Assembly: GCA_916613615.1 (NCBI GenBank)
Contig: OU744725.1
Location: 66,162,575 to 66,226,574, forward strand
Direction of reading: 5' to 3'
Origin: Steromphala cineraria
Taxonomy: Eukaryota; Mollusca; Gastropoda; Trochida; Trochidae
DNA length: 64,000 nucleotides
Made by a program: the position numbers and the translations under genes. The stretch's first letter is position 1, and the number at the start of each line of letters is the position of its first letter. The notes beneath the pieces were generated by a model that was not told where the DNA came from, did no database searches, and worked only from the letters and a program-made list of their open reading frames with translations. Positions 1 to 10,960 of the stretch are shown here, piece after piece.

Positions 1-1639
1 GAGTGTTCTTGGTCCCCTTCTTTCTATCAAGAAGGTAATACAAGCAGAAACTGTGAATGTTGTGAAGACAAGGAGCAGTTGACATTCCTCTCACTATATT
101 ATCATCTTCCAATTTCCTTCCACGATAATTCTTAGCCTTGATTTTTTGTACTTCAAAAGATCCTTGGCTTTGCTTTTGAATCATAAGCAGTTTATTTGGG
201 GCGCATGCGTAATAGGTTGAGTTGAAGTCAAGACTTGCCACCACGAACTGTGGTGTGTGGACCTCTGTCTTCTTCGTCGTCTGTTGCTTCTGTTTCTTTG
301 TGGCTGCTTTGAATCCTGATAACATCAATACTAATTTTAATAATCTTGATTAACAGCAAATTATGTTTTCTAATTGTTTCAATGATGAAATTCTTTCCAA
401 CTTTAAAAGGGCAGTATCAAATTTTTTGAAAATAAATATGTTCAAATTGTTACTGATATTTGTATGTTAATGCTAAATAGTTCATTTTGATAGTGTCAAA
501 AATGTCATTACACAAACCAATCAACCATAGTCAGGGGACAAATTATAAAGATTCACATAGTCCATTAACTGCCATTTTTGTGTGAACTCCTTTAAGACAT
601 TTGGGTATGAAAAAATAATCGCATGGCTGAACTTTACATTATGAATTTGATTTATTACTTCTTTATTCAGGTTAAACAAATGGTCCTTTCATCAGAACCA
701 CTTATTTTCATTTCCTGACAACACCTGATATTCCCCATAAGAACGTGTCACTGTCCCTTTAAACTATATGTAATGGTTTGTTAGTTACATGAATGAAAAG
801 TTCATAGTATACCATATGGATTTATAGTCATCACATTTATTTTGAGGATTAGCACTACTGAGAGAGAGCGAGAGAGACTCTATTTCAATGTCTAGATTTA
901 ACATTATGGTAAAACTCAATAATTTTTTATTTACCTTTGGTCACACAGACCTTTCTGTTTTCTCTGCTGACAATCAAGATAGTCGAGAAAGGAGAATTGT
1001 TGTTGCAATTGAGTGTGTTACCTTTTGTTATCTATAAACAAAAACTACGTTAAATTTCGTTGTTTATCTCAGTTGTTTTTTTCTCATCAAACAAATTCCA
1101 TCAATTTAACATTCGAATGTAAATAAAGCAAGTCTGATGTATGTAGATTGATCATTTAGCTATGGAGCTCTTCAGAGGCATTTTAGAAGTTGCAGTGGTG
1201 ATTGTGAATAAACATACATGTATTGATATAAGAATCTTAATCAAAAACTCTTCAGTCGTTCTCAAGCAGAGGTCATTGATCTAAGAACTCAACAGTATGT
1301 TAAAAAACAAAATACTACTTCAGTTGTTGCCTGATAAGAATTAATAATCAGATGTTACCCAGTAAACAAGAAATGTTTTACCTTTGCTAATGTATTCGTA
1401 GATTTGATCTCGTAGGAAAGAAGTTCGCACTTGAGTTCATGTCTGTAGTACTTGATTGACTTGCATCCGCCAATTCTCAAACATCTTTCTTTACATATCA
1501 GAAGTCCAACATTCCTCATGGTCTCATACGTCATACTTCCCTGCATGACTATAACCTTCCTGCCATCGTCTGAGGATCTCACTGCAGCAAGAACTGTCAG
1601 TGCAGTAAGGAACAGTAGAGGCAATAATGAAATAATCAT
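1..1639 (-). CDS. PAN/Apple-like secreted protein, copy A (partial)
   Basis: Two exons are visible. Exon 1 (1639-1382) starts with ATG and a clean signal peptide of about 20 residues, ending near Leu-Ala-Ala-Val. It continues into a PAN/Apple-like core with Cys-x3-Cys-x4-Gly-Gly-Cys-Lys-Ser followed by Lys-Cys-Glu-Leu-Leu, and ends at AAG|GTAAAA. Exon 2 (315 to the left edge) opens after CAG and carries a Val-Ala-Ser-Leu-Asp-Phe...Thr-Tyr-Tyr segment that stays open to position 1. The remainder lies outside the window. It is a close duplicate of the gene at 18635-16158 and a distant relative of the one at 39909. PAN modules usually bind protein or carbohydrate; the ligand here is unknown. Exon 1 ends in phase 0 and exon 2 needs one incoming base, so a small exon of length 3n+1 should lie between them. 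Confidence 0.6.
403..762. mobile_element. TTAA MITE, diverged copy (in copy A)
   Basis: Bounded by TTAA at 403-406 and 759-762, with terminal inverted repeats AAGGGCAGTATCA and TGTCACTGTCCCT. The interior matches the other copies, including ATGTTAATGCTAAATA and GCCATTTTTGTGTGAAC. It lies between exons 1 and 2 of the PAN gene. The corresponding copy at about 17341-17691 has lost its left end. Confidence 0.7.
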
Positions 1640-2815
1640 GTGGTCAGTTGGAAACTCTTTGGGATAATAACCCTCTTATTGGTTCCAAAGAAACGATAAT
1701 GAAGTCATATCTTTTCTGTGATCTCTGTGATCCTCAATAATGAAAACTATTGACAGAATAAAGGATCGTGTTAACTACTAGTGTCATTCTCTTTTTTGAC
1801 AAAATGAAAAAATGATAACAACATGATAAAACAAGAATCAAATGATTAAAAACTGATTTATATTTATGATATTTACATGATTTATCAATATTAATTACAT
1901 GATTAATTAATTATAAGTTAAATTTTACATGAAACAAAAGATATATACATATGTATGTAAAGGTTGTTGTCATAAATAAGCACTTACGTAAGTTATTACA
2001 AAGTATGCTCTCAATATATCAGCAAACAATTGATGTTCAAATTTCATGATAAAAAAATTATCATAGTGTAAACAATTAAATAGCTAATGCTTCTTACAAC
2101 TCTTACAAATATCGGTAACTTTTTGTGTAGACTCACCTTTCAAATGACCATGCCCAAAACTGGCTAACAGAAAAGAGCTAAAGGAATATTGTAACGGACT
2201 GATTAATTTTATTAAAGTACCATAATTAAATGAGATATTATCAGTAGTGTTTTATGTTATCAACGATCATAATTAGTTATTAAGTATTAATTAAAACTGA
2301 GATAGAATAGATGGACGTCTTTTCTATTATTCTGATGCCATATAGATGACATTATCAATTTTAAAATATCAACAAAGACTCGAAAACTGACAGTGATTGA
2401 TTTCACATAAATGTTAAATTCACGTCTTATCACCTTCTTTCTTGTTTATAGACACTCCTAGAATTATGAAGGGTAAGGGAATGAATGATTTAAATGCCTC
2501 AAGCGTTTGTGAAAAGAATATAAAAAACAATAAAATCGTAACTGTATTAAAAAATACCTTTCATAAAAGCAAACATGATAGTTGTGATTAACAATATTAG
2601 ATTATTAAGAAATATTGATTATTGAAATTATTGAAATACGTTAGGTGTAAAGCAGTTTTACTCATTCGGATCCCTTAGATTGCTATACAGATGTCCATGG
2701 TAATGTTTCCTTGAAGCTTACTTATTGAAGAGTACGCTCTATTGTTGCCCCCCTGCTGAATTCGAACACTTGATTGATAACGACGGAACAATTTTTCAAC
2801 TTGCACACATTGACC

Positions 2816-3147
2816 CATCTCTCCCCACAGAGGCAGATCAAGTCATGAAATGTTGATACAGCCTCTGTTCTAATCGCGGCAGGTTCCCCTGGCGGAAAAT
2901 ATTGCACCACAATCTCTATGAATTTCTTTATTAAATGACAACGCTTAGCGCATGGAAAGGGTGGTTCATATCACAATGCTTTTGCCATGATTCAGTAGCC
3001 AAAATGATGATTTTAGAACGGCGTCGCTGATTGCACAACTAACTTTGATTGCTTCCAATCAGGCATCTCCCATTCCATCCCACAAAGTAATTGAACAGAG
3101 GCTGAATCAACATTTCATGACTTGATCTGCCTCTTTGGGGAGGGATG
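2816..3147. mobile_element. MITE with 9-bp target duplication (in copy A)
   Basis: The terminal inverted repeats run CATCTCTCCCCACAGAGGCA and the reverse at the right end, extending about 60 bases through the CCTCTGTTCTA and TAGAACAGAGG words. The flanks ACATTGACC and GTATTGACT look like a decayed 9-base duplication. The same element stands at 19811-20142 in copy B. Confidence 0.65.
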
Positions 3148-3287
3148 GTATTGACTCAAAGGATGCAAAATACACTACTTCAATTTCTAGAATAATGTTT
3201 TTTGGACGATAAAGAGTATTCATTATTATCAGAACAAAACAAAAAATAGTACGTTTTTGATTAAACGTCATTATTTATACTTACCGC

Positions 3288-3444
3288 AGACAAGTGACCT
3301 TAGCCTGTTAGCCATATAACATGCAATCGACTCATTCCCACTGATGTAATGAAACTTCATTACCCAGAACAATCGGAGTTATCCGCCCGTCACTAGCCCA
3401 CTAGGTGGCGTGACCTGTCATCCAATTAGATTCATTCACATTAC
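3288..3444. repeat. DIRS-like left inverted terminal repeat (downstream end of the element)
   Basis: The run from CAGACAAGTGACCTTAGCC to CATTCACATTAC is the reverse complement of 12059-12216, nearly base for base. The outermost 37 bases (3251-3287) are not shared with the other end. They recur inverted in the internal complementary region, as expected for DIRS split ends. Confidence 0.8.
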
Positions 3445-3501
3445 CTAGGAGTCCCAATTAACGACGGATACGTAAGAGGGGAGGCGGGCGGGAGTGACGA
3501 C

Positions 3502-3593
3502 GGTCACTTGTCTACGGTAGATATAAATAATGACGTTTAATCAAAAACGTACTTTTATTTGGATACTAACCTCCGACAAGTGACCTTAGCCTG
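3502..3593. other. internal complementary region of the DIRS-like element
   Basis: Bases 3502-3550 are the reverse complement of the left extremity 3251-3299 with a few mismatches. Bases 3554-3593 are the reverse complement of the right extremity 12196-12235 with one mismatch beside the junction. ACT at 3551-3553 separates them and is the complement of the AGT found at both outer edges. In DIRS elements such a region serves as template to complete and circularise the copy, and the trinucleotide is the crossover site. Confidence 0.8.
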
Positions 3594-3833
3594 ATACCAC
3601 AGAAGGTGGCGGGAAGGATTCGTCGCCAGAGCCGTAACTCTCAAGATTGTCCTGAAGGTCGACGACCTAGCTAGCGACTGTTTTAATCGGGAAATTGTCT
3701 GACCTCCTAGGTCGACGACCCTCAACTAAAACCCACACCACACAATAGTTGTTAGATTAAAATGTGAATTAACCAACTCACTATATGAGTGACTACATCG
3801 ACGGGTCGGGAGTCACTAATGTGGAAGGTTGCG

Positions 3834-4993
3834 CCCCCTACCTTGGGGAGCCCTTGTGGTTCGCTGCTGTGCAACAACCTGCGCCCCTAGACGGCTTACG
3901 CCCTCTAGGTTCCCCGTAGTGACATCGCGCAAGTAGTGGTTGACGAACGCCAAGCTCGACTTACAAAGCAGCCGGCCATGACGTCCGCCACCGAGAGATT
4001 ACTGTGATGGCCATTGTCACCAAATAGGCTCGAATCTCGTGCGGGTCGATCTGCGCAGGCCCTTATAGGCGTCTACTATCGGTAGACTCCCTCCAACTGC
4101 CTCCTGTCAATCTTCAATTAGCTCGTTTGGGAGTGGGACAGGAAAACCTGCGCCTCCTCTGTCTCAGTGTCCGTGTCCCCCTATGGTGACACATAGAGCA
4201 CGCACCGGACATGAGACGTCCCGCTCGTCCGCCGGTTCGACGGACGGAGAGATTGACGGCAGTGTGAAAGTCCTCGCGTTCGTCAGCGCTTTGGTTCTTG
4301 CATTAAACACTGGTGCAAGTCCCAAAGTCGTTGAACCTCATATCTCACCCCAACCCTGAGCAAATCGCCTTGCAACACGTGCAATTCTGATATCCCATAA
4401 ATATCTGACCCCATAGCCACCAAGAAGGTGGTTCTAATGTTGAGACGCAGCAGCGCCGTGTTTGTCAGCGGTTCATAGTGTTCAGATAGGAGGTGATTAC
4501 GCAACACAACCAAGACCCCCCTTCCGGCGGTCTTAACTTAACGATGAATATGTCCTCCCGGAGTCCTTCTCGCGAAGGACGGCCCTAATGACTGCGAGAC
4601 TCGTGTTGAAGAAAGAGGCCTTAGGCTCCTTCCCGTGCGCAGGCGGACGGGGAACTCAGCGATCTGAGTTAGCGTCACTACTCACACATCAAGCCCTTCC
4701 CGCAAAAGTCATAAAAGGAAGCCCATTAAAATCGTACAGTTTGCGCTTGGAGGACTGCTAAGAGGTCGCCACTGCGCTGGCCACCGTCTCCCAAAGCCCA
4801 GCGCCCTTCAATCCGTCTTCCCTGAGGAGCCTAGATGGGTGGTGAGGCGACCGGGAGTTCCGACCTCTGGCAATCGTAGATCACTAGAGGCGAGAGAAGA
4901 CGGGTCGGCCACTAGTGACACGTAAATTGGCAACTGCTGATTGCCTCGTGTTGCGAAAAGCAGACATTCGGTTCGAACACTCGAGGGTGCCAC
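3834..4993 (-). pseudogene. RNase H end and tyrosine recombinase remnant, copy 1
   Basis: Reading the minus strand from 4993: Phe-Ala-Thr-Arg-x-Asn-x-Gln-Leu-Pro-Ile-Tyr-Val-Ser is the hallmark at the end of the DIRS RNase H domain (4993-4808). From 4513 a recombinase stretch has Pro-Leu-Thr-Asn...Thr-Thr-Phe-Leu-Val-Ala and Ile-Ser-Glu-Leu-His-Val-Leu. The position normally held by the catalytic Arg, just before Ser-Glu-Leu, reads Tyr-Gly-Ile. Ser-Cys-Pro-Val-Arg-Ala-Leu is at 4215-4198 in another frame. Asn-His-Tyr-Leu-Arg-Asp-Val, containing the would-be nucleophile Tyr (codon 3935-3933), is in a third frame. It cannot encode a working enzyme. Copy 2 is offset by 2910 bases. Confidence 0.7.
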
Positions 4994-5504
4994 ACCGACT
5001 CCATGAAACGGAGGATGATCAGGGTGTATACCGCTCTGATTGAGCTGTTTAGATTGTTCACAAGCGAAACAACTCTATAGCCAGATGTAACAGTGATCCG
5101 GCCTAGGCCGATCCCAGTTGTTTATCAATCAAGCCGATGTTGAGCTGTTTGTGTGAATACACAACACCTGGTTCATGCGATGGTTTAACCATCCTCAGGT
5201 GTGCGTTACAGACCTGTGTAGACGCGTCAACGTACCACTGACTCTTGTCTAGAGGTTGCCCGAGGGCACTCCTGCTAGAGCATGAAGTCGTTCTGCCACT
5301 ATAAAAGGTGGTGAGTGAACGAACGTGAGCGCTGAAGGCTATCTGAAGAAGCGAAAGATGGAGTCTCCATCCCCCTCCCTCGTATAGACTTGAGCTGACG
5401 TCAAGAACCCTAGAAAGCGTTACTACTGCAGGAGCGTGAGAGGCTCACGACCCGCGTGTGCTAACACTGGCGACCAGGGCTTGTCTTAGCCACCGGCCAG
5501 ACGC

Positions 5505-5692
5505 CTAAGGAGACGAACGTTGTCGTCGGTATAAAACCCCCCTTGCCTCTGTCCTCAACCTGGAGCCCTGGCGAGAAGGCCCCGATGTGTCAGACGGCGA
5601 GGAGACCAGCGACACGCTGGTCCAAAGGGGGCAGGCTGATGGACGCCTCCCTGACCGGCGCAATGACGTCGTCCTTAAACGCCTTAAGGTCG
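5505..5692 (-). pseudogene. gag-like C-terminal fragment, copy 1
   Basis: The minus strand from 5691 reads Leu-Lys-Ala-Phe-Lys-Asp-Asp-Val-Ile-Ala-Pro-Val-Arg-Glu-Ala-Ser-Ile in one frame, then Ser-Leu-Pro-Pro-Leu-Asp-Gln-Arg before a TGA. It lies between the Cys/His motif upstream and the RNase H end downstream, where the end of a DIRS gag-like frame belongs. This is inferred from position and composition. Only about 500 bases separate it from the RNase H-like segment, so the reverse-transcriptase part is missing. It recurs at 8602. Confidence 0.4.
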
Positions 5693-6191
5693 CATGCCAC
5701 ATGCGTCCCCACCTCTCCAATCAGGCGATCTCCCTAGAGGGAAGCTCCCCTGAGTTTAAGAGTGAGAGACACGCGCGCGAGAGAGCGCCCAAGCGCACGT
5801 CCAATCAAGTGCCTACTCACTAGTAGACGTTAGGGAAGCGCACAGGCACGCGCGAAGCGTGTGGCGCTTGCCCAATCCGTGAACTTGAGCGTCAAGCACA
5901 CTAATAGCGACACACGTCAGTCCCCTCCCCCAGGCGCTTCCCATAGAGGAAAGCTCCCCTGAGTTAAGAGCGAGAGACACGAGCGCGAGGAGGCGGCCAA
6001 TCGCACAAGCACACGTCCCAGCAAGCGCATAAGCACACGTCCAAACAAGCGCCTACTCGATAGTAGACACTAGGGAACATACGTCCGACACCAGGGAGGA
6101 CGGAATGTCAAACTCCCCTGCGTCCTCGGAAATAATGAGGTCCGATCTCTCCGGCGACACGCCATTCCTGTGGCGGCAGACGAACCCTGGG

Positions 6192-6494
6192 TCACGCGCC
6201 TAGAAGCCTTGCAGCGGCTCTGCGCCTGTGCTGCTCGGGGGAGAGATCCTCACACTCCACGCACCGGTTATCCTCCGGGCAATTGTTCCTACACAGGAGA
6301 CAGACGACATGAGGGTCGTAGCTCTCCGACTTGCGTGACCTGCACCGTCCGCAGAACGCCCGGTACGGGGTCGCTGAGTCGCAGCGAACTAAGTCCCATC
6401 CCCTGTAAGGGTTGTGACAAGCGAACGCTAGGCGTCTGCGAGTCAATCCAATGGGGGGGAGAACGCGTAGAGCGTCTCTAACACCCCTGTCCAA
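6192..6494 (-). pseudogene. gag-like Cys/His motif, copy 1
   Basis: A 100-codon open minus-strand stretch holds Phe-Cys-Gly-Arg-Cys, then Asp-Pro-His-Val-Val-Cys-Leu-Leu-Cys-Arg, then Cys-x5-Cys-Val-Glu-Cys-Glu-Asp-Leu-Ser. This C-x2-C...DPH-x2-C-x2-C-R...C-x2-C layout resembles the putative zinc-binding motif of gag-like proteins in DIRS-type elements (from memory of the family, not a search). A near-identical copy is at 10406-10708 and a diverged one near 9000-9110. The frame is a fragment of the element, not a host gene. Confidence 0.5.
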
Positions 6495-6745
6495 CGGGGG
6501 GGAGAGCGCGGCCGCGCCTCACTCACCGAATCCTATCCTGAACCTCAGGCGCCAGGTCAGACGAACTTGCACGACAAGCGCACACAAGTGCCACGCGTCA
6601 GTCGACCCTCCGCTCAGCCGCTTCCCATGGAGGGAGCTCCCCTGAGTTAAGGGCGAGAGCCACGAGCACGAGGTAACGCCCACGCACAAGCACACGTCCA
6701 ACCAAACACCACGCGACTAGCGCACAGCGGTAGAAGTCCAGACGC

Positions 6746-7903
6746 CCCTACCTTGGGGAGCCCTTGTGGTTCGCTGCTGTGCAACAACCTGCGCCCCTAG
6801 ACGGCTTACGCCCTCTAGGTTCCCCGTAGTGACATCGCGCAAGTAGTGGTTGACGAACGCCAAGCTCGACTTACAAAGCAGCCGGCCATGACGTCCGCCA
6901 CCGAGAGATTACTGTGATGGCCATTGTCACCAAATAGGCTCAAATCTCGTGCGGGTCGATCTGCGCAGGCCCTTATAGGCGTCTACTATCGGTAGACTCC
7001 CTCCAACTGCCTCCTGTCAATCTTCAATTAGCTCGTTTGGGAGTGGGACAGGAAAACCTGCGCCTCCTCTGTCTCAGTGTCCGTGTCCCCCTATGGTGAC
7101 ACATAGAGCACGCACCGGACATGAGACGTCCCGCTCGTCCGCCGGTTCGACGGACGGAGAGATTGACGGCAGTGTGAAAGTCCTCGCGTTCGTCAGCGCT
7201 TTGGTTCTTGCATTAAACACTGGTGCAAGTCCCAAAGTCGTTGAACCTCATATCTCACCCCAACCCTGAGCAAATCGCCTTGCAACACGTGCAATTCTGA
7301 TATCCCATAAATATCTGACCCCATAGCCACCAAGAAGGTGGTTCTAATGTTGAGACGCAGCAGCGCCGTGTTTGTCAGCGGTTCATAGTGTTCAGATAGG
7401 AGGTGATTACGCAACACAACCAAGACCCCCCTTCCGGCGGTCTTAACTTAACGATGAATATGTCCTCCCGGAGTCCTTCTCGCGAAGGACGGCCCTAATG
7501 ACTGCGAGACTCGTGTTGAAGAAAGAGGCCTTAGGCTCCTTCCCGTGCGCAGGCGGACGGGGAACTCAGCGATCTGAGTTAGCGTCACTACTCACACATC
7601 AAGCCCTTCCCGCAAAAGTCATAAAAGGAAGCCCATTAAAATCGTACAGTTTGCGCTTGGAGGACTGCTAAGAGGTCGCCACTGCGCTGGCCACCGTCTC
7701 CCAAAGCCCAGCGCCCTTCAATCCGTCTTCCCTGAGGAGCCTAGATGGGTGGTGAGGCGACCGGGAGTTCCGACCTCTGGCAATCGTAGATCACTAGAGG
7801 CGAGAGAAGACGGGTCGGCCACTAGTGACACGTAAATTGGCAACTGCTGATTGCCTCGTGTTGCGAAAAGCAGACATTCGGTTCGAACACTCGAGGGTGC
7901 CAC
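6746..7903 (-). pseudogene. RNase H end and tyrosine recombinase remnant, copy 2
   Basis: This has the same motifs, frameshifts and lost catalytic Arg as 3834-4993, so copies 1 and 2 share one already-broken ancestor. The RNase H-end motif is at 7903-7718, the recombinase N-part at 7423-7193 and the Asn-His-Tyr-Leu-Arg motif around 6843. Confidence 0.65.
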
Positions 7904-8602
7904 ACCGACTCCATGAAACGGAGGATGATCAGGGTGTATACCGCTCTGATTGAGCTGTTTAGATTGTTCACAAGCGAAACAACTCTATAGCCAGATGTAA
8001 CAGTGATCCGGCCTAGGCCGATCCCAGTTGTTTATCAATCAAGCCGATGTTGAGCTGTTTGTGTGAATACACAACACCTGGTTCATGCGATGGTTTAACC
8101 ATCCTCAGGTGTGCGTTACAGACCTGTGTAGACGCGTCAACGTACCACTGACTCTTGTCTAGAGGTTGCCCGAGGGCACTCCTGCTAGAGCATGAAGTCG
8201 TTCTGCCACTATAAAAGGTGGTGAGTGAACGAACGTGAGCGCTGAAGGCTATCTGAAGAAGCGAAAGATGGAGTCTCCATCCCCCTCCCTCGTATAGACT
8301 TGAGCTGACGTCAAGAACCCTAGAAAGCGTTACTACTGCAGGAGCGTGAGAGGCTCACGACCCGCGTGTGCTAACACTGGCGACCAGGGCTTGTCTTAGC
8401 CACCGGCCAGACGCCTAAGGAGACGAACGTTGTCGTCGGTATAAAACCCCCCTTGCCTCTGTCCTCAACCTGGAGCCCTGGCGAGAAGGCCCCGATGTGT
8501 CAGACGGCGAGGAGACCAGCGACACGCTGGTCCAAAGGGGGCAGGCTGATGGACGCCTCCCTGACCGGCGCAATGACGTCGTCCTTAAACGCCTTAAGGT
8601 CG
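6746..8602. repeat. duplicated DIRS block A' (copy of 3836-5692)
   Basis: Positions 3836-5692 recur at an offset of 2910 bases with very few differences, for example CTCGAATCTC against CTCAAATCTC. The block repeats the RNase H-end remnant (7903-7718), the recombinase remnants (7423-7193, Tyr codon near 6845) and the gag-like fragment (8602-8490). The near identity means a recent duplication or an assembly artefact. Confidence 0.8.
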
Positions 8603-8781
8603 AAGTGATGAGGCGTGGGCGCGATGTAACGCTTCCTCGCCTTCTAGGGCACCCCCACGCCGTGGGGAGTCAGCCGTGAAGGTTATAGGGCCATCCTGAG
8701 ACGTATCCCACGAAAGGGAAGCGTCGGGAAAACCATTCAAGTGCCAGGGGGTCCCAAGGGACCTGTCCAAGTTCAAGGACC

Positions 8782-9168
8782 CTAAGTCCGACACCAGGGA
8801 GGACGGTTCGTAAAACACGCCGACATCCTTACAGATGTCGAGGACACTCGTTCAGCCTGTGGTGGAAATCGAACCCGGGGTGGGTCGCCTGGCCGCCCTG
8901 GAGCGCTGTTGCAGCTCACCCTTCCGGATGGAAAAGCGGAAGCACTAGCGCTGCTTCTAGGGAGGTCGGGGCACTCGACGCACCGACTCCCATCCAGCCA
9001 GGAATTCCTGCCCAGGCGGCAGACCACGTGAGGGACGTAGCACGCCGACTCCCGAGAGACACAGCACCCGCAGAACCCCACGTAAGTGGACGCGAGTCGG
9101 AGGGGACTAGGTCCAATTCGTGAATAAATAGCTTGAGGATAAGGCGGAAGAAAATCCCCACTAGACAA
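8782..9168 (-). pseudogene. gag-like Cys/His motif, diverged copy
   Basis: The 128-codon minus-strand stretch contains Gly-Phe-Cys-Gly-Cys-Cys, Val-Pro-His-Val-Val-Cys and Arg-Cys-Val-Glu-Cys-Pro-Asp-Leu. It aligns with the motif at 6192-6494, but the second half of the central Cys pair is Gly. It lies in the unique block 8603-9906. Two different gag remnants in one element suggest recombination between related elements or an old internal duplication. Confidence 0.45.
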
Positions 9169-9368
9169 GGGGAGAGCGCCTGCCGTCTCGAACTCAAGTG
9201 CAACCGGATTATCTAAGAGGAAAGCACCTGGAGTGCTTCGCCAGTATCAAGCAAGCAAGCGTCGCACCCCCTGACTCACCAGCGTCAGAAGTGTCAGGCG
9301 CTAGTCCCAGGTAGACATGACCCCTTCGGTCCTGCGAACCTGAGCAAAAGAAGCACTACCAAGTGACA

Positions 9369-9800
9369 AGCGTCAATCACCTCTCCAACCAGGTGCTCCC
9401 CCTAGAGGGACGCTCCCTTAGGCTAAGAGTGAGATACATGAGCGCGAAGAGCGGCCAAGCACACGTTAATATCCGATCAACGGAGCGGGGAGAGCTCACA
9501 AACCAATCAGCGTCAATCACCTCTCCACTCAGGTGTTCCCCCTACAGGGACGCTCACCTGAGCTAAGAGTGAGAGACATTAGCGCGAGTGGCGGTTAAGC
9601 ACACAAGCGCACATTAATGCCAGATCAGCGGAGCAGGGAAAGCTCACCAACCAATCAGCGCCAATCAACTCTCCATTCAGGCGTTCCCCCTAGAGGGACG
9701 CTCACCTGATCTAAGAGTGAGAGATGTGAGCGCGAGGGGCGGTCAAGCACACAAGCGCACATCAACCCCTGATCAGCGGAGCAGGGAGAGCTCACCAATC
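9369..9800. repeat. three tandem ~143-bp units inside the DIRS-like element
   Basis: Units start near 9369, 9510 and 9655. Each opens with a CGTCAATCACCTCTCCA-like word, then AGGGACGCTC, GAGTGAGAGA, GCGCGAG and AGCTCACCAACCAATCAG. Related but shorter motifs continue through 9913-10960 and 5697-6745. Confidence 0.65.
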
Positions 9801-9912
9801 AATCAGCTTCAGAGCTAACCAATAAGCGTCAGACGCAATTCCAAGGTAGACACGAACAGTGAGATCGCCTCACCTTCTGTCCCGTGACCCCGAGCGTCAA
9901 GCGCACTACCAA

Positions 9913-10960
9913 GCCACATGCGTCCCCACCTCTCCAATCAGGCGATCTCCCTAGAGGGAAGCTCCCCTGAGTTTAAGAGTGAGAGACACGCGCGCGAGAG
10001 AGCGCCCAAGCGCACGTCCAATCAAGTGCCTACTCACTAGTAGACGTTAGGGAAGCGCACAGGCACGCGCGAAGCGTGTGGCGCTTGCCCAATCCGTGAA
10101 CTTGAGCGTCAAGCACACTAATAGCGACACACGTCAGTCCCCTCCCCCAGGCGCTTCCCATAGAGGAAAGCTCCCCTGCGTTAAGAGCGAGAGACACGAG
10201 CGCGAGGAGGCGGCCAATCGCACAAGCACACGTCCCAGCAAGCGCATAAGCACACGTCCAGTAGTAGACGTCGATAGTAGACACTAGGGAACATACGTCC
10301 GACACCAGGGAGGACGGAATGTCAAACTCCCCTGCGTCCTCGGAAATAATGAGGTCCGATCTCTCCGGCGACACGCCATGCCTGTGGCGGCAGACGAACC
10401 CTGGGTCACGCGCCTAGAAGCCTTGCAGCGGCTCTGCGCCTGTGCTGCTCGGGGGAGAGATCCTCACACTCCACGCACCGGTTATCCTCCGGGCAATTGT
10501 TCCTACACAGGAGACAGACGACATGAGGGTCGTAGCTCTCCGACTTGCGTGACCTGCACCGTCCGCAGAACGCCCGGTACGGGGTCGCTGAGTCGCAGCG
10601 AACTAAGTCCCATCCCCTGTAAGGGTTGTGACAAGCGAACGCTAGGCGTCTGCGAGTCAATCCAATGGGGGGGAGAACGCGTAGAGCGTCTCTAACACCC
10701 CTGTCCAACGGGGGGGAGAGCGCGGCCGCGCCTCACTCACCGAATCCTATCCTGAACCTCAGGCGCCAGGTCAGACGAACTTGCACGACAAGCGCACACA
10801 AGTGCCACGCGTCAGTCGACCCTCCGCTCAGCCGCTTCCCATGGAGGGAGCTCCCCTGAGTTAAGGGCGAGAGCCACGAGCACGAGGTAACGCCCACGCA
10901 CAAGCACACGTCCAACCAAACACCACGCGACTAGCGCACAGCGGTAGAAGTCCAGACGCC
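9913..10960. repeat. duplicated DIRS block B' (copy of 5696-6746)
   Basis: Positions 5696-6746 recur here at an offset of about 4215 bases with few changes. One is a rearranged stretch near 10260 (GTAGTAGACGTCGATAGTAG) and another a single change, CCTGAGTTAAG to CCTGCGTTAAG. The block includes the gag-like Cys/His frame at 10708-10406. Confidence 0.8.
10406..10708 (-). pseudogene. gag-like Cys/His motif, copy 2
   Basis: Same 100-codon frame and Cys/His spacing as 6192-6494, carried on duplicated block B'. This is the copy nearest the upstream end of the element, where a gag-like frame is expected. Confidence 0.5.
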
